From Anaerolineales bacterium (GTDB taxonomy: Bacteria > Chloroflexota > Anaerolineae > 4572-78 > J111), in contig JAAUSP010000119.1 of the NCBI GenBank assembly GCA_012032575.1, positions 1 to 15,822 on the forward strand: a stretch of 15,822 nt of DNA, in the 5' to 3' direction. Shown in pieces: positions 6,137-14,002 of this stretch. The position numbers and the translations under genes were made by a program. The notes beneath the pieces are model-generated. The model saw only the letters and a program-made list of their open reading frames with translations. It searched no databases and was not told the DNA's origin. The stretch's first letter is position 1. Every line of letters begins with the position of its first letter.

Positions 6137-8214
6137 ATGTCTTTGTCTAAAAAAAATATCCTCATCGGAAGCGGCCTTGCGGTAGCGCTGTTGTGTTGTG
6201 TGGTAGCTGTTTTGGTGGGCGTACCCCTGACAGCCCAACTGTTATGGCCTGTTTCTGATCCAAACCCGGTTACGGTTCAGGGAGCGACAGCTACATTTAC
6301 CCTTCCGCCTGAAGTCACTTCTACTCCTACCCCTGTCAGCACCCCCATTCCTCTCCTGGAACGATCTGTTACCCCAACGGCCTCACCCGGCACCACAACC
6401 GGCGCTTCGGGTCAAGCCAGCCTCTTGTCGCCAGGCACCGAACAGCTTCTTCTCGAAACCATCCTGCCTGCCCGTGACCAGCGTTTGCTGGCCATGCGCC
6501 TCAAACATGCCGGGCGGGAGGTGCCCGAAATTGTCAATACAACCCCGGTGGCTTATCAGGTGGGCAGCACCGATACATTTGGGTCATTGATAACAGCCAG
6601 ACTCCACCCCGCCAGTTTGAAGCCAACGCCACGCTGCGTTACATCACCGCCCACTCGTACTGGTGGGTGGCCGACGGCTACGAAGTTGACGAAGCTGACC
6701 TGGAACGGTCGGCCGAGCAGTTTGAAAATCACACCTACCCCACCAATCGGGCTTTTTTTGGCAGTGAATGGTCGCCCGGCGTTGACAGCGATGTGCGGGT
6801 TCACATTTTTATGGGCGATGTGCCGGGCGTGGCCGGGTTGTTTTCGGCCTCCAATTCTTACTCCCGCCTGGCCGAACCCTACAGCAACGAACGCGAGATG
6901 TTTTATATCAACCTCGGCGCGTTATCCCTGGGTACCACCACCTTTGACAGCGTGTTGTCCCACGAATTCCAGCACATGATCCATTGGGCCCAGGATCGCA
7001 ACGAAGACACCTGGGTTAACGAGGGCATGAGCGAATTAGCGCCTTTTATCAATGGCTACGGTGCCAGCAGTTTCACCCATATTTTTTCGGGCGTGCCGGA
7101 TACCCAATTGACCAGTTGGGCTGATACGCCTAACAACTCGATTGCCAATTATGGGGCCAGTTTTCGCTTTGTGGCCTACTTTTTACAGCGCTACGGCGAA
7201 GAAATGACCCAGGCGGTGGTGGCCAATACCAATAACGGGGTGACCGGCTTTAATGCAGTTTTAACCGAATATGGCCAGGCCGAACAATTTAACGATGTTT
7301 TTGCCGATTTTGTGGTAGCCAACTACCTGAACGACCCCGCTGCCGACGATGGTCACTGGGGTTATAAAGATTTCTCCCCCGACCCGGTGGCCGTGACCGA
7401 ATATTACGACACCTATCCGGCTGAAGGCCAGGCGACCGTGTACCAGTACGGCGCAGATTATATCGAGTTGACCGGCAGCGGCGATGTGACCCTTGAGTTT
7501 AGCGGCTCAACCGAGGTGAAGGTGGTTGACAACGACGCCTACAGCGGCCAATATCAATGGTACAGCCTGCGCGGCGATGACAGCAACACCCGCCTGACCC
7601 GCGCCTTTGACCTGCGCCCGGTCACGTCGGCTACGCTCAACTATGCCACCTGGTACGACATTGAAACTGATTGGGATTATGCCTATGTCGAAATTTCCAC
7701 CGATGGCGGCGAAACCTGGACCATTTTGACCACCCCCCACAGCGCCACCACCAACCCCAGCGGCAACGCTTATGGAACCGGCTATACCGGCATTTCCGGG
7801 GATGGCCCGGCCTGGATCGAAGAGAGTCTGGATATTTCGGCCTATGCCGGTCAGGAAGTGCTGATCCGTTTTGAGTACGTTACCGACGATGCTGTTAACC
7901 GCCCCGGCTGGACGATTGATGATATCAATATTCCCGAAATTGATTTTGCCGATGACGTTGAGTCCGGCGTCAACGGCTGGCAGGCCGAGGGTTTTGTCCG
8001 GATGGACAACATCCTGCCCCAGCACTTCCTGGTGCAAGTCCTTGAAATAGGCCCCGAACCTGAGCTGCAAACGATACCCCTCGACGCGGCCAATCATGGA
8101 ACTTTGACCGTTGAAGGGTTGGGCGATACCCTTGACCGGGCAGTGCTCATTGTCAGCGGCCTGACGCCTATCACCACCCAGCCGGCCCATTACACTTATC
8201 AGTTGTTACCCTAA
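6137..8214 (+). CDS. Secreted or membrane-anchored zinc metalloprotease, immune-inhibitor-A-like, frameshifted
   Basis: The repaired product is 692 aa. Residues 8-38 are hydrophobic (signal anchor), followed by a short Thr/Pro stretch (about 50-90). The catalytic part has HEFQHMIHW (HEFQH at 276-280) and WVNEGMSELA with E296 as likely third zinc ligand, resembling M30/hyicolysin-like gluzincins. Residues about 472-602 form a MAM/VEG-like beta domain (ISTDGGETW...PGWTIDDI) typical of proteins annotated as immune inhibitor A. As sequenced, the N-terminal part (frame of ATG 6137) and the catalytic part (frame open to 8214) are out of register. One extra T at 6578-6580 gives DTFWVIDNSQTPPRQFEANATLRY, continuous across the break. 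Without it the catalytic domain would have no signal sequence. GGAG stands only 2 nt before ATG. Probably acts outside the cell. Confidence 0.85.
6578..6583 (+). other. Apparent 1-nt deletion (frameshift) in the protease gene
   Basis: Reading GAT ACA TTT GGG TCA loses the protein frame, while one extra T gives GAT ACA TTT TGG GTC ATT GAT (DTFWVID), which continues the downstream frame. The site is a TTTGGG double homopolymer. Both flanking frames are clearly coding for the same protein. Confidence 0.85.
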
Positions 8215-8230
8215 AATCAAAAACCTGCCT

Positions 8231-8256
8231 CAGTTCCTATCAGTTCCTTCAGTTCC
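8231..8256 (+). repeat. CAGTTCC short repeat, three copies
   Basis: CAGTTCC occurs at 8231-8237, 8241-8247 and 8250-8256, in the 47-bp gap just before the permease start codon. The unit is 7 bp but spacing is 9-10 bp, so it is a looser version of the heptad repeats seen in other gaps. It occupies the place where a Shine-Dalgarno would be expected, and none is obvious. Confidence 0.7.
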
Positions 8257-8261
8257 CTGAT

Positions 8262-9169
8262 ATGTTATCCGTACTAAGCATCATCTACAACATCATCGCG
8301 CCCGTTTTTATCATTGTCGGCCTGGCCTTTTTGCTCGGTTATTATCGTTCGCCGGACCCCGTGTTCTGTCTCGTGTTATTTTTTACCTCTTCAACCCTTT
8401 CCTGATTGTCAGCAGTATTGCCAAATCTGACCTGCGCGCCGGCGAAATCGGCTCGATTGCGGTCATGATTATTATTTTTTACCTGCTGATGGCCTCCGTA
8501 AGTTGGGTTCTGGCCCGTACCTTTCACTTCGACCGCAAACTCGAAAGTGCCTTTATGCTCAGTGTGGTGGTCATCAATGCCGGCAACTACGGCTTGCCCT
8601 TGAGCGAATTTGCTTTTGGGCAGGCCGGCTTGCAGCGGGCCGTTGTTTTCTATGTCATTACGGCAATTCTGGCTAACACTTTGGGGGTTTTCCTGGCCTC
8701 ACGGGGAACGGCCTCGTTCAAACGCTCTTTATTTAATATGGTTACGGTCCCTTTACCTTATGCCACCGCCCTGGGACTCTTCATCAATCTGAGCGGCTTT
8801 GCCTTACCGCTGCCCCTCGAACGGGCCGTTACGCTATTGGGACAGGCCGCAGTGCCGGCTATGTTGGTACTTTTGGGGCTGCAACTGGCCCGCGTTTCGA
8901 TCAGGGGCCGGTGGCGGCCTATTGTTTTGGCAACGGCGGCTCGCTTGCTCATTGCCCCGCTGATAGCTTTTCCGCTGGTCGCTCTCTTGGGCATGTCGGG
9001 CGTCACCAGGCAGGTGGTCATTGTACAAGCCAGTCTGCCCACTGCCGTTATCAGCAGCGTGCTGGCCGCCGAATTTGGGGCCGACGCCGAATTTACCGCT
9101 GCTGTTGTTTTTGTCAGCACCCTGGCCAGCATTGTTACCGTAGCCGTTCTGCTCTGGCTGGTCATGTAA
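8262..9169 (+). CDS. AEC-family (auxin efflux carrier-like) permease, frameshifted
   Basis: The repaired product is 302 aa, the normal size for bacterial AEC permeases, with about ten hydrophobic segments. ATG 8262 starts LSIIYNIIAPVFIIVGLAFLLGYY (first helix), but this frame stops at 8406. The downstream frame reads RVLSRVIFYLFNPFLIVSS, the expected next helix. One extra C in C4 (8357-8360) joins them as YYRSPDPRVLSRVIFYLF. Family features downstream: INAGNYGLPLSEFAFGQAG and AVPAMLVLLGLQLARV. Members export small organic anions or amino acid-like solutes; the substrate here is unknown. The aminotransferase follows on the same strand 140 bp later, but a hairpin between them argues against tight coupling. 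No clear ribosome binding site precedes the ATG. Confidence 0.85.
8357..8360 (+). other. Apparent 1-nt deletion (frameshift) in the AEC permease gene
   Basis: GAC CCC GTG leaves the coding frame; GAC CCC CGT GTT CTG restores it, giving SPDPRVLSRV. The site is a run of four C that needs a fifth. Both flanking frames encode recognisable AEC sequence. Confidence 0.85.
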
Positions 9170-9177
9170 AACATTAA

Positions 9178-9213
9178 AGCCAATTGGCCTGATGTGGACT
9201 GAGCCAATTGGCT
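9178..9213. repeat. Perfect hairpin after the permease gene
   Basis: AGCCAATTGGC (9178-9188) and GCCAATTGGCT (9203-9213) pair perfectly over 11 bp around a 14-nt loop; the core GCCAATTGGC is itself a palindrome present twice. It starts 9 bp after the permease stop. There is no T-tract on the plus strand, so it is a possible processing or stabilising hairpin more than a classic terminator. Confidence 0.7.
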
Positions 9214-9266
9214 ATACCCAAACAAACTCACTGGTGCTAAGCTGTCTGCAAGGCTGGAAGAGCAAG

Positions 9267-9294
9267 CAACCTTTCAACCTTCAACTTTCAACCT
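9267..9294 (+). repeat. Heptad tandem repeat (TCAACYT), four copies
   Basis: Four consecutive 7-bp units CAACCTT, TCAACCT, TCAACTT, TCAACCT lie directly before the ribosome binding site of the aminotransferase gene. Unlike other spacers, no complementary arm is evident. Confidence 0.8.
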
Positions 9295-9309
9295 CCCAGG
9301 AGACCCACT

Positions 9310-10527
9310 ATGCCTATTTCATGGACGCATCGTTATGCCCAGCGCACCCAGCGCATGACCAGTTCGGCCATTCGTGAACTGCTCAAAGTAACCGAGCAGC
9401 CCGATATGATCTCTTTTGCCGGCGGACTCCCCGCCCCCGAAATCTTCCCGGTCGAAGAGATGGCCGTGGCCGCCGACCGGGTTCTGCGCGATTTTGGCCC
9501 CCAGGCCCTGCAATACAGCACCACCGAGGGGTATCGCCCCCTGCGCGAGTGGGTAGCCCAACACACCGCCCCCGGCCTGACCATCTCACCCGATAATATT
9601 CTCATCACCTCCGGCTCGCAGCAGGCCCTCGATTTGCTGGGCAAAATCTTCATCAACCCCGGCGACCGGCTGGTCGTCGAAGCGCCCACTTACATGGGGG
9701 CGCTCCAGGCTTTTAATGCCTACGAAGCCGAGTATGTGTCGGTTCCTTCCGACGAACAGGGCATGATTACCGCCGAACTGGAACCGGCTTTGCAAATCGG
9801 GCCAAAGCTCATTTATACCATGCCGACGTTCCAGAATCCGACCGGCGTCACCCTCACCCTGGAACGCCGGCAGCAGATGGTCGAACTGGCCCATCGTTAC
9901 GGTGTGCCCATCATCGAAGACGACGCCTATGGCGAGCTGCGTTTTGAAGGAGAACCTGTTCCCAAAATTCTGACCGTCGCCGGTTCCGCCGCGAATGGTA
10001 CGCGCGAGTACGACGGCAGCGTGATTTACCTCAGCACCTTTTCCAAAACCCTGGTGCCGGGGCTGCGTCTGGCCTGGATTGTGGCGCCCCTGGAAGTCAT
10101 CCGCAAGTTAGTCCAGGCCAAGCAGGGGGCCGACCTCCACTCGGCTACGCTCAATCAAATGATTGCCTATGAAGCCGTCCGTGACGGCTTTTTGCAGCAC
10201 CATCTGCCCCTGATTCGCCGGGTTTATCGGGAGCGCCGCGAGGTGATGCTGGCTGCCCTGGCCGAACATTTTCCGTCCGAAGCCCATTGGACCCACCCCG
10301 ATGGCGGCCTCTTTCTGTGGGTTACACTGCCGCCGGGCCTTAGCGGGGCTGACCTGTTGCCCGCTGCCCTGGCCGCCAACGTGGCCTTTGTCCCCGGCGC
10401 GCCGATGTTTCCCAACGGCGGCGGCGAGAACACCCTGCGCCTGAACTTCTCCAACGCCACCCCGGCCCAGATTCGAGCAGGCATCGCCCGGTTGGGCCGG
10501 GTTTTAGCTGAGCAATTGAGCCGGTAA
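9310..10527 (+). CDS. PLP-dependent aminotransferase, class I/II (LysN/2-aminoadipate-type)
   Basis: 405 aa, a complete fold-type I aminotransferase without an N-terminal GntR domain. Seen: SFAGGLPAPEIFP (35-47), typical of the LysN/MocR-like subgroup; YSTTEGYRPLREW (69-81); TSGSQQALDLL (100-110) for phosphate binding; PTFQNPTG with N176; EDDAYGEL with D204 and Y207 contacting the pyridine ring; Schiff-base lysine K246 in STFSKTLVPGLRLAW with R253; and R377 in TLRLNFSN for the substrate carboxylate. Such enzymes use 2-oxoglutarate or pyruvate with aminoadipate, branched-chain, aromatic or similar amino acids; the exact substrate cannot be told from sequence. AGGAG lies 8 nt before ATG 9310. 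The upstream permease might move a related compound, but this is inference. Confidence 0.93.
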   Translation: MPISWTHRYAQRTQRMTSSAIRELLKVTEQPDMISFAGGLPAPEIFPVEEMAVAADRVLRDFGPQALQYSTTEGYRPLREWVAQHTAPGLTISPDNILITSGSQQALDLLGKIFINPGDRLVVEAPTYMGALQAFNAYEAEYVSVPSDEQGMITAELEPALQIGPKLIYTMPTFQNPTGVTLTLERRQQMVELAHRYGVPIIEDDAYGELRFEGEPVPKILTVAGSAANGTREYDGSVIYLSTFSKTLVPGLRLAWIVAPLEVIRKLVQAKQGADLHSATLNQMIAYEAVRDGFLQHHLPLIRRVYRERREVMLAALAEHFPSEAHWTHPDGGLFLWVTLPPGLSGADLLPAALAANVAFVPGAPMFPNGGGENTLRLNFSNATPAQIRAGIARLGRVLAEQLSR

Positions 10528-10592
10528 AGCCATTTGCTCATTCAACCCTGGCTGGCTAAACTAACGATTGAGAAATAATAACTTCATCTGGA

Positions 10593-10634
10593 AGATTGGA
10601 GATCATTAGCTTGAATCCCCAATCTCTAATCTCC
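10593..10634. repeat. Heptad inverted repeat (AGATTRG family)
   Basis: GATTGGAGAT (10594-10603) pairs with ATCTCTAATC (10622-10631) over 10 bp including one G-U pair; both arms show 7-bp periodicity (AGATTGG; CCAATCT, CTAATCT). It ends 13 bp before the next start codon and may leave that gene without an accessible Shine-Dalgarno; none is visible. Confidence 0.75.
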
Positions 10635-10647
10635 TGATGCCTTAACC

Positions 10648-11586
10648 ATGCAAAAAGTCCGTTATTTGAGCCTGATTGTTCTGTTGATTTTAATCCTTTA
10701 CCTGGCGGCGACTGCCCTGTTTGCCTGGCTGTTTCGGGTTCGGAGTGAACAGGTACAGCTTACCCGGACGCCCGCGCCGACCTTCACCGCTGTGCCGGCG
10801 CTACCGGCAACGGCTGTGGTTATTTTACCCACCGCGACCCCACTGCCGACAGCTACCACCCTTCCTTCGGCCACCCCCAGCCCCACGCTGCCGCCAGACA
10901 CGCCTACCCTTGCGCCGCCAACCCCTACCCCCACGCCGGTGGGGCCACAGTTGGCGGCTGATAGTACCGTCAATGTGCGAAGCGGGCCGGGCACGAACTA
11001 CCCCGTGATCGCGGCCTTGCCGCCCAATTTGACCGTCCCCATTACGGGCCGCAACAACGAAGCCTCGTGGTGGCAAATCAGCGGCCCTGATGGCGCGACC
11101 GGCTGGGTAGCCGGTTCTGTCGTACAGGCCACCCATACCGAAAATGTCCCGGTGGTGGTCGCTCCACCGCCGCCGGCTACCCCCACCCCGGAGGCCACCC
11201 CGACTCCGGAAAAGCCCCAATACCAGTTCGAGCCGACCGGCTGGTTTAATGATACCAACTATGGATTGACCCGTTTTTTGGGCAATATTACCGATGCAGC
11301 CGGCAATCCGGTTAATGGGGTTTATGTTCAGGCCAGTTGTGGGGGATTTTCGGTTATCTCTAACCCGTCGGGGCCGGTGGGGGGACTCAATGGTGAAGGT
11401 GCTTTTTGGCCGCCCGGTTTTTACGATTTGACTCTGGCGACCAGGCCGGTTCCCTGCAAATGGATTCTCACCGTCGTCGCCACCGATGACCAGCGCACCG
11501 TCAAGGCTACCCTGTCAGAACCCATCGAGATTGAGGTGACATACGATAAATCTATCGTCACCGCCAACTGGCGCAAGAATTGGTAG
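10648..11586 (+). CDS. Membrane-anchored SH3-domain protein with shared C-terminal beta domain (copy E)
   Basis: 312 aa. One strongly hydrophobic helix (residues 6-29) followed by FRVR suggests an N-terminal anchor with no lipobox Cys. A Thr/Pro linker (40-99) leads to an SH3-like domain (104-160) with NVRSGPGTNYPVI (109-121, nearly identical to copy C) and GWVAGSVV. A second linker (174-188) precedes the C-terminal domain (191-308), which starts YQFEPTGW, contains PVNGVYV and ISNPSG, and ends LSEPIEIEV...IVTANW. It aligns well with residues 208-333 of the lipoprotein at 4990-6045, so the two are paralogues about 4.6 kb apart with different anchors. It is convergent with the signalling operon, whose last stop is only 8 bp away, and no clear terminator separates them. 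A cell-wall-facing binding role is likely but not shown. Confidence 0.87.
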   Translation: MQKVRYLSLIVLLILILYLAATALFAWLFRVRSEQVQLTRTPAPTFTAVPALPATAVVILPTATPLPTATTLPSATPSPTLPPDTPTLAPPTPTPTPVGPQLAADSTVNVRSGPGTNYPVIAALPPNLTVPITGRNNEASWWQISGPDGATGWVAGSVVQATHTENVPVVVAPPPPATPTPEATPTPEKPQYQFEPTGWFNDTNYGLTRFLGNITDAAGNPVNGVYVQASCGGFSVISNPSGPVGGLNGEGAFWPPGFYDLTLATRPVPCKWILTVVATDDQRTVKATLSEPIEIEVTYDKSIVTANWRKNW

Positions 11587-11594
11587 TGGGCGGG

Positions 11595-12779
11595 CTAGAC
11601 TTGCTCAGCGAAGGCAGCCTTTAGGTTGTCTTCGGGCTGGTGAACTCTGACCCAGGCAGGTTCGGCTACGCCTGTCTGCCGGGCAAAATTACGCAAGCGT
11701 TCCAGCACCGGATAGGTAATTTCCTGGCCTTTGGGCACCAGCAGCAGTCCGTTATTGGCCCGAATATCCTTTTCGACCAGCATCCCGATGCTCAACTCCT
11801 TGATCCGCAGCGCCTTGACGACTGCCCCTACCTCATCCAGAGGAAGATTGGATAAGGCGGAAACAAGCCTGGGGTTATACTCGCTGGGCCGCTGGGCCAG
11901 AGTAGCCACAGCCTCCGGCTTGGTCAGCCCCCCCACAACCAGTTGATCAAAATCAAGGACAACTTTGAGAATTTGACCGCCCAGGTCAGTGTCTTTCGCC
12001 TCGTTGGTCTGGTTCTCCGCGGTTGGATAGGCCCGGAAGGGTTTTTTTTGATTGGCGATCATCTGGGCAATGGCTTCAAGCCGGGGAATCTGGGTAAGCA
12101 GATTAAAAGCAACAGTTGGGTGGGCCAAAAAGATCTCTTGCTCATTTTTCGAGAGTGGGGCCTGGCCGTACACTTTATCCAACAGTTCAGGCGTCAGCGT
12201 AATGCAACCAATCTGCGAGAGGAGGGCGGCCATTTCATACTGCCACCCTAGAGAGGCAAGCTGTAATTTCGACACAATATGAGCCACATATCGCCGGGTG
12301 CGGGTCGCCCGGCCAAAAGCTTGCGGATTGACCAGACTCAAAATCTCGCTGAATACTTTGAGGCTGCCCATTAGCGTTTTTTCCAGCAGCTCTTTTTCGG
12401 CGGTGATGAGACGGTACTGTTCAAGCCCGGTTTTGAGAACGGCTTCCAGCGTTTCCGTGGGACAGGGCTTGGTCAGAAAGCGAAAAACGCAGCCTTCATT
12501 GACTGCTTGAATGGCTGTTTGTAAATCGGCATTGCCGGTCAAAATCATGCGGACGGTATCGGGCGAAGCGGCTTTGACATGGGTCAATAAGGTAACTCCG
12601 TCCATGTGGGGCATACGCATATCGGCCACCACTACGGCAAAGGGACCACTGCTCTCCAGCAGCCCCAGGGCTGTCTCTGGCCCCAACGCCACTTCAAAAT
12701 CAAACTTTTTCCGCAAGATGCGTCTGAATGCATCTAATAGATTGGCATCATCATCCACAAAAAGAATTTTTTCATTCAT
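11595..12779 (-). CDS. Response regulator: REC plus degenerate HD-GYP-like output domain
   Basis: 394 aa. The REC domain (1-120) is complete: acidic D10/D11, phospho-acceptor D53 in VADMRMP, T81 and K104. The following region (about 138-345) has the shape of an HD-GYP domain, but the metal-binding HDxGK is replaced by LLSQIGCITL (187-196) and the HHE...GYP segment by MIANQKKPF (240-248); the helix HPTVAFNLL (220-228) is kept. It is therefore probably unable to hydrolyse cyclic di-GMP and may be a binding or adaptor module. A C-terminal part (about 345-394) contains IKELSIGMLVEKDI and GLLLVPKGQEIT. It is last of three genes; its ATG overlaps the previous stop by 4 bp (ATGA), so translation is probably coupled. 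Its partner kinase is most likely the one at 13999-15753. Confidence 0.9.
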   Translation of the reverse strand: MNEKILFVDDDANLLDAFRRILRKKFDFEVALGPETALGLLESSGPFAVVVADMRMPHMDGVTLLTHVKAASPDTVRMILTGNADLQTAIQAVNEGCVFRFLTKPCPTETLEAVLKTGLEQYRLITAEKELLEKTLMGSLKVFSEILSLVNPQAFGRATRTRRYVAHIVSKLQLASLGWQYEMAALLSQIGCITLTPELLDKVYGQAPLSKNEQEIFLAHPTVAFNLLTQIPRLEAIAQMIANQKKPFRAYPTAENQTNEAKDTDLGGQILKVVLDFDQLVVGGLTKPEAVATLAQRPSEYNPRLVSALSNLPLDEVGAVVKALRIKELSIGMLVEKDIRANNGLLLVPKGQEITYPVLERLRNFARQTGVAEPAWVRVHQPEDNLKAAFAEQV

Positions 12780-14002
12780 AATATTTCAGCCTCCTGAATT
12801 GTCTCCAGGCAGAGGTCTTGCCACTCCGAAAGTCGGCTGGCCAGCCCTAACCGAGCCAGATAATCTAAATTTAGCTCCGGTGATTTGCTCAGGGCTTGTG
12901 TGGATAACAAAGAGTTCTCCAAGACATTCGCCACGTGAACAGCCGTTAGCACCAGGCAACCCCGATGAGTATATTGTTCGGGGGAGTGATGAAACAGAAT
13001 GGTGTTGGTGATAAGCTCTGGCAAGCCCCATAGCCCTAGCAGGTAGGCCCCTACTTCGGCATGCGAGACTGGACCAAATATTCTGTGTTCCGCGGCCCTT
13101 ACCTCGATATTCTCTTTCAGCGCCTGAACAAGGACCTGCTCGTACTTCTGGGGCGAATAAGTAGCCAGGACCAGTTTCCCGACATCGTGCAGCAACCCGG
13201 CAATAAACGCATAATCCACCAATCGTTGTTCAGCTCCCTCGGCTTTGACAATCTGTTGGGCCATCCGCGCCACGTTGACGCTGTGGCTCCAAAATGTGGC
13301 GGGAAACGGTAAATCCGCAGCCTGAACAGAGGTGAAACGCGAGAAAACCTGGGCCGAGAGACCTAAAATTTTAACGGTATCCAGCCCTAACAAAATAACC
13401 GCCTGGGCTGGATGGGGAATGTGCGACCGGATGCCAAAAAAGGCCGAACTCACCAACTGGAGCACTTTGGCGCTCATGCCAATATCTTTTGAGATGATTT
13501 GTCCTAACATCTTTTCCGAGGCCGTGGGCGACTGAAGTTCAGTTACAACCTCATCATAGAGCGAGGGCAGGCTGGGGAGTGTTTCCAGTTGGGAAATATA
13601 TTGTTTCAAACTTTCATCGGCCAATAGTTCACCCAACGCACAGGCGCGGGTTAAACTTGCTTTTAAAGTTTCTGCGTCGCACGGTTTGGACAAGTATTGA
13701 TGAATCGGTCCGACGACCCCCAAAATTGCCTCCCGGTCGGCCTGGCCGGATAGCACAATCCGAATTGTTTGGGGGTAGTGTTCCATTACCCGGCGCAGGA
13801 GTTGTCCTCCATCCATGCCGGGCATGCGCATGTCGGTGACAACCACTTCAAAAGTCTCGCCGGCCAACAGGTCCAGGGCCGCAGGTCCACTTTCGACAAA
13901 GGCCATATCCCAATCGCGCCGCATCGGGCGCAGCATCCGGCGCAGGCCATCCAAAATTTTAGGTTCATCGTCAACAAACAAAATCCGTTTTTGGCCTGTC
14001 AT
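12776..14002 (-). CDS. Response regulator: REC plus HDOD output domain
   Basis: 408 aa. The REC domain (1-125) is complete: D11/D12, phospho-acceptor D57 in VTDMRMPGMDG, S85 and K106. The HDOD domain (about 138-345) starts QLETLPSLPSLYDEV and retains the HD pair at 272-273 in GLLHDVGKLVL, with HAEVGAYLLGLWGLPE (314-329) and HHSPE (338-342). HDOD proteins generally act as signalling scaffolds or regulators; enzymatic activity is usually unproven. The ATG overlaps the stop of the upstream kinase by 4 bp, and its own stop overlaps the next start by 4 bp, so it is the middle gene of a translationally coupled operon. Phosphorylation by the adjacent kinase is the natural inference. Confidence 0.93.
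   Translation of the reverse strand: MTGQKRILFVDDEPKILDGLRRMLRPMRRDWDMAFVESGPAALDLLAGETFEVVVTDMRMPGMDGGQLLRRVMEHYPQTIRIVLSGQADREAILGVVGPIHQYLSKPCDAETLKASLTRACALGELLADESLKQYISQLETLPSLPSLYDEVVTELQSPTASEKMLGQIISKDIGMSAKVLQLVSSAFFGIRSHIPHPAQAVILLGLDTVKILGLSAQVFSRFTSVQAADLPFPATFWSHSVNVARMAQQIVKAEGAEQRLVDYAFIAGLLHDVGKLVLATYSPQKYEQVLVQALKENIEVRAAEHRIFGPVSHAEVGAYLLGLWGLPELITNTILFHHSPEQYTHRGCLVLTAVHVANVLENSLLSTQALSKSPELNLDYLARLGLASRLSEWQDLCLETIQEAEIL

Noticed and set aside
4264..8360. Programmed -1 ribosomal frameshifting at the three breaks
   Set aside because: None of the sites has a canonical slippery heptamer or a clear downstream stimulatory structure, and three independent cases in neighbouring unrelated genes are unlikely.
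10528..10560. Intrinsic terminator after the aminotransferase gene
   Set aside because: Only a weak AGCCA/TGGCT pairing is present and no T-tract follows.
13061..13312. Plus-strand frames inside the signalling operon (also 13332-13535, 13769-14260, 14095-14514, 15202-15600)
   Set aside because: They lie antisense to well-supported REC, HDOD and kinase domains and show no recognisable protein features.
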